From NCBI GenBank assembly GCA_013396915.1, contig VWZL01002554.1, forward strand, positions 699,176 through 763,175: a DNA stretch of 64,000 nt, given 5' to 3'. The stretch is from Stercorarius parasiticus (Eukaryota > Chordata > Aves > Charadriiformes > Stercorariidae). Each line of letters starts with the position of its first letter. Position 1 is the stretch's first letter. The translations under genes were made by a program, and so were the position numbers. The notes under the pieces were generated by a model. It was not told the origin of the DNA and did no database searches. It was given only the letters and a program-made list of their open reading frames with translations. Below, in pieces: positions 60,501 through 64,000 of this stretch.

Positions 60501-63500
60501 CTCTCTTTTCCTATCTTTGATGTGTTACCAAAAATTCTTTATCTACTTTGTTCACTGCCTAATGGACTGGTGGTATGTCAAAAAACTTAGTTCCTTACAG
60601 CTGGGCAAATTTTTTACAGGTTAGTTTGAAGCACACTTCCTAGTTTTACCTTCTTCCATTCATAATAATTGATAGTATTGTAATAAAAATAAGTACTTCC
60701 TCAAACCAGTTGCAGTTTTTCAAAATTTAGAATTCGTGTTTTAATTTTCTTTGGGATGTCTATGAAAATTACTTTTGTCCAATATTGAATGGTAAGCTTA
60801 AATTTGCTCTTAAGTTACTAAGCTTTCAAATTGATTTTTTCTAGCGTTATTCAAAGGCAACTGAAATCATAAACTTCAAATATGACCCACTTATCAGTCT
60901 TACATATCAATCCGAATCAGAGTATGTATATTAAATTATTTTAAAAGCTTATAATTATATAATTTCTTTCCAAAACATACATATTTAAACTTTCCCCCTA
61001 ATTCCTCATATGATGGGGATATCTACTCTATTGTCATTGCTAGAAGGTAAATTCTGAAAAGTGAGGATTCAGTATTCAAATACCAAGTTAAGCAGCAAGA
61101 CCTTGATATATTTTATTGACAAGTCTAACCAAATTGGTGAACAAAAGAAAATTCAGATCAAGAATACATAATGTTATCAATGAATAGCTGAAATAAGATC
61201 TTTGCATGAAGAATGTGTTTATGTTAACAAGCTTCTCAGGTCTAGAGAGCCTTTAATAAAATCTCCATGATCCTGGTTTTGTAGGATCTACAGATTAAAT
61301 TGGAATAGTTGAAAAATCTTGCTCCAAAAATGTATGAGAGCTGTTTTTTCTTTCCATTTCTTTTTTAGGTAGCAGTACTAATTTTAAATTGCTTTCAAAT
61401 GCTTTGATATTTTAATTAACTGGCAAGAAGGAAATTTTGAGAAGTACACCCCACCTCCCCACTCCTGAATTCTCAACAGAATGCTAGCAGAAAAATGGGA
61501 AAAATATCACTATTGGACCCAAAGAAATCTTAATAGGTTACTCCGGATGAAAACTGAGTAATTATTCAGTCTTCTTTAGAATAGCTTAAAATTTAAAAGT
61601 CTGTTATTTTGGAACAGCTGTAGTTTTAATGCTAATTTAGGAATAAAGCCAACAGTTGTGCTGTTGCATTTTCCCCCTACACACGTTAATTAAGGTGTGT
61701 TTAACTTCCTTCCCCAAGACCTACTCCCTCCATTATGAAACTAGTATTAATCTTCCTACACAGCAGAAGATATTTCTGTGCCTTCAGCATGATGAGGGGA
61801 ATTGACATGACTGATAGCAATCAGTTATTCACCCCTGACTGAGAGAATTGGTAACAGAGTGGCAAGTTAATGAAGAATTAGGTGTTAGATATCGGATCTG
61901 GGAAAGGTTTCTTCAGAGATTATTTAAAACACGTTAAATCTTTCCTCTGGCAACAAAATCACCACCTGAGTTGAAGGGATATCAACAAGGAGACTAAACC
62001 ACATCTTCCACCTGCCAACTTTTCACTCAATGACTCCCACCAAGTCAGCACAAAAATATGCCACTGCACATGGATGTTGTTCAGTTTCTAAAACAAACAA
62101 ACATGCAATCAAATATCTCCATTCTATGAAATACTGCAGACTGAAATCTCCACACCTGCTTGTGCAAGCAGTGTTTTACTCTGATGACAGCAGGTCCTCC
62201 AAGATGAGGGGGATGGAGGTTTTGTGGCAGCGCAGTTATGGCTTCCAGCTGCTGTCGCATTGCTGGTGTTGGACTGAGGTCTCGGGTTAAGGCTGTGGAT
62301 GTGGCTTTCTCCTGCCTCTCACATGAGATCTCACATACCTCATATGCTTACTCTGGCTCTGTACACAGTTTTCCAAACTTAGGGTCCCCAGACTAAGTCT
62401 CTGAGATGAGATGAAGTCATCTTCTTAGTCAGTAGTAGATATTTTCAAAAGGAGATTCTCACTGCAGGAGCTTCATGTTTGGTGTGTATACCTCAAGATC
62501 CCAAGCCTGAAGTCCCCAGAAAGGTGGTCTCTTAGAAATTTTGACTTACATGGTCTGTAGGCTCCTATCGTCTCTTGAATTAACACAAAAGTTTACCTAT
62601 GTTTTACTTTATCTCACATTGAAACATGAACAAAGACTAAGGTTCAGAAATATGGCAAGGAACAGAACAACTTCTAAAAGCAAAGACCTGGATGCCTCAA
62701 TCCTGGTGTTAGCGAGTGCAGCATGCTACCTCATTTTCTAGGAAACAGTTCCTATCCTCTTCCTAAACAAAGAGGTGTAAATTCCAAGACCCAAATTCAC
62801 GGAGTTTGGGATCCAACCAGAAGACAGACAAACATAAAATAATCTGTCAAGACACTTGGCCATAACATAATGCATGAGCATGGGAGCAAAATTCTTCCCT
62901 CTTTGGCATATGCCTTTACTCATCAGGATAAAAAAAAAGGAGGGGGCTATTTTCAATGACTCATACAGAATATCTCTTAGCTAAGGGCTACCTTGTTGCC
63001 TTGTCACTCTCAGGTGTTCTTTAGGTAAAGACAGAGACAAGCCAGAGTTGTACAAAACAGTTCTTCTGGGGATCATGGGTAGAAAAGTGTTGTGTTAGCC
63101 CTGTCAGTTACACCACTTTTGGCAACAAAACAGTGGGCTTCCTTTTGCATTTGTCACATTCACTTTATATGCCAGACATGAGATAGTATGAAGGGAGTAG
63201 GAACATAAGCTTTTATCACTATTTTCCCTAACCTTCCTTTATTAGAACAAATCCCTGTATTCTCAGGGATTAGGGTCAGGCAAAGTCTGTTGAGATCTCA
63301 GCCACACTGTTGCTGCTCTTTACACTAGGGCATAGAATATAGAATAACGAGAAATTATTTGCACCCAAATCAGAGATTAGTCATTAAATGGCTCAAAGTA
63401 CCATATGCCAAATATGCTTTACTGACTGGTGAACAGTTCCTTTGGGTGCTGCCCTTGGGACAGGCAAGTCACTCTCCTGACTCCCCTGCAGTCCACAAGC

Positions 63501-64000
63501 TTTCGATGGGAGAAGCAAAAGGAGTGACAGCAGGCAGGGAACTGTGCTTTGGACCTTCATCATGCCTGAAACCTTGTGAAGTTCATTAGAGAAATGAGGT
63601 TTGGGGGTTTGACTGTGGGTTTTTTTCTCTTCACAAACCACAAACAGACGCAATTAGCTGTTGGCTAGGCAGTCACTGCCCAGAGCTAGAGTCTTCCCAA
63701 CAGAGCACATTGTCTGCATGGCACTCACTCAAATACAGCTTTGTTTAAATTTTCAATTCAACTCTGTGCAGTTGGTTAGTTAATTGTGTTTTGCAAGTGG
63801 CAATTTACAGTTGGAGACAACAAACTTTTTCCTAAACAGAAGTCACCTAACCTCAAGGCACTGTATTCAGCTCTGATATATCTAGTATATTCAGCCTGTA
63901 CAGTCTATTCTGAGTGAATAGTCTTGATTATTTCAAGCTTGTTTTATAGAAGTTCCAGGTTTCCTGAACCAGAAATTTCTCCTCAGGAAAAGAGACAGTG
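57546..64000. other. Unique non-coding DNA
   Basis: No gene or clear mobile element was recognised to the end of the window. A perfect 11-base hairpin (58487-58512) is entered separately. A short TA run is at about 59631-59642. Open frames are about 105 codons or less and overlap on both strands. Confidence 0.55.
58487..58512. repeat. Perfect 11-base hairpin
   Basis: TTTTGGTACAC (58487-58497), loop CACT, and GTGTACCAAAA (58502-58512) are exact reverse complements. Short terminal-inverted-repeat debris or chance are both possible. Confidence 0.75.

Noticed and set aside
1..64000. Bacterial or phage features (operons, CRISPR, attachment sites), tRNA and rRNA genes
   Set aside because: No dense long frames, ribosome-binding pattern, spaced direct repeats, or tRNA/rRNA-like sequence was seen. 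CR1 and ERV remains show a vertebrate nuclear genome.

Overview
This window reads as vertebrate nuclear DNA, almost certainly from a bird. The evidence is CR1 LINE fragments of several ages, one ending in the typical CR1 tail with an ATTCTGTG octamer repeat, plus solitary long terminal repeats (LTRs) of endogenous retrovirus types I recognise from bird genomes. There are also faint MIR-like and other ancient amniote repeats. The DNA is visibly AT-rich, has no CpG island and no host coding exon I can defend. It is best described as intergenic DNA or the interior of a very long intron. Species and chromosome cannot be told from the sequence.

Layout: 1-985 unique DNA; about 990-1650 an ancient plus-strand CR1; 1651-5954 unique; 5955-6719 the youngest and best CR1, with a reverse transcriptase fragment, a single N base at 6369 and the CR1 3' tail; 6720-16690 mostly unique, with MIR-like fragments near 12.9 and 13.5 kb and an old minus-strand CR1 near 14.8 kb; 16694-16814 a pyrimidine pentanucleotide microsatellite; 16815-25049 unique, with an AP-1-like hairpin at 18.17 kb and a 32-base motif repeated at 21.1 and 23.5 kb; 25050-25265 an ancient palindromic, MITE-like repeat; about 26.96 kb a minus-strand MIR; 28255-28430 an ancient L3/CR1-like fragment; 31245-31808 a solo LTR; about 35925-36238 a second, decayed LTR; 36239-47700 unique, with an octamer-motif cluster at 44.33-44.41 kb; 47712-47831 a degenerate AT-rich tandem repeat ending in a hairpin; 51208-51275 an ancient repeat scrap; about 52150-52839 a third LTR of a different family; 55480-55790 an ancient plus-strand CR1/L3; 57310-57545 a minus-strand CR1; then unique DNA to 64000.

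No genes work together here. The only recognisable protein-coding remains are two pieces of CR1 ORF2 (endonuclease/reverse transcriptase polyprotein), both dead. I found no convincing new biological system. The observations most worth checking are the N base where several hundred bases of CR1 are missing, the clustered octamer (POU-type) motifs near 44.35 kb, the AP-1 palindrome near 18.18 kb, a possible 22-base microexon near 37.9 kb, and several perfect short hairpins. All family assignments come from recalled consensus features and were not searched.
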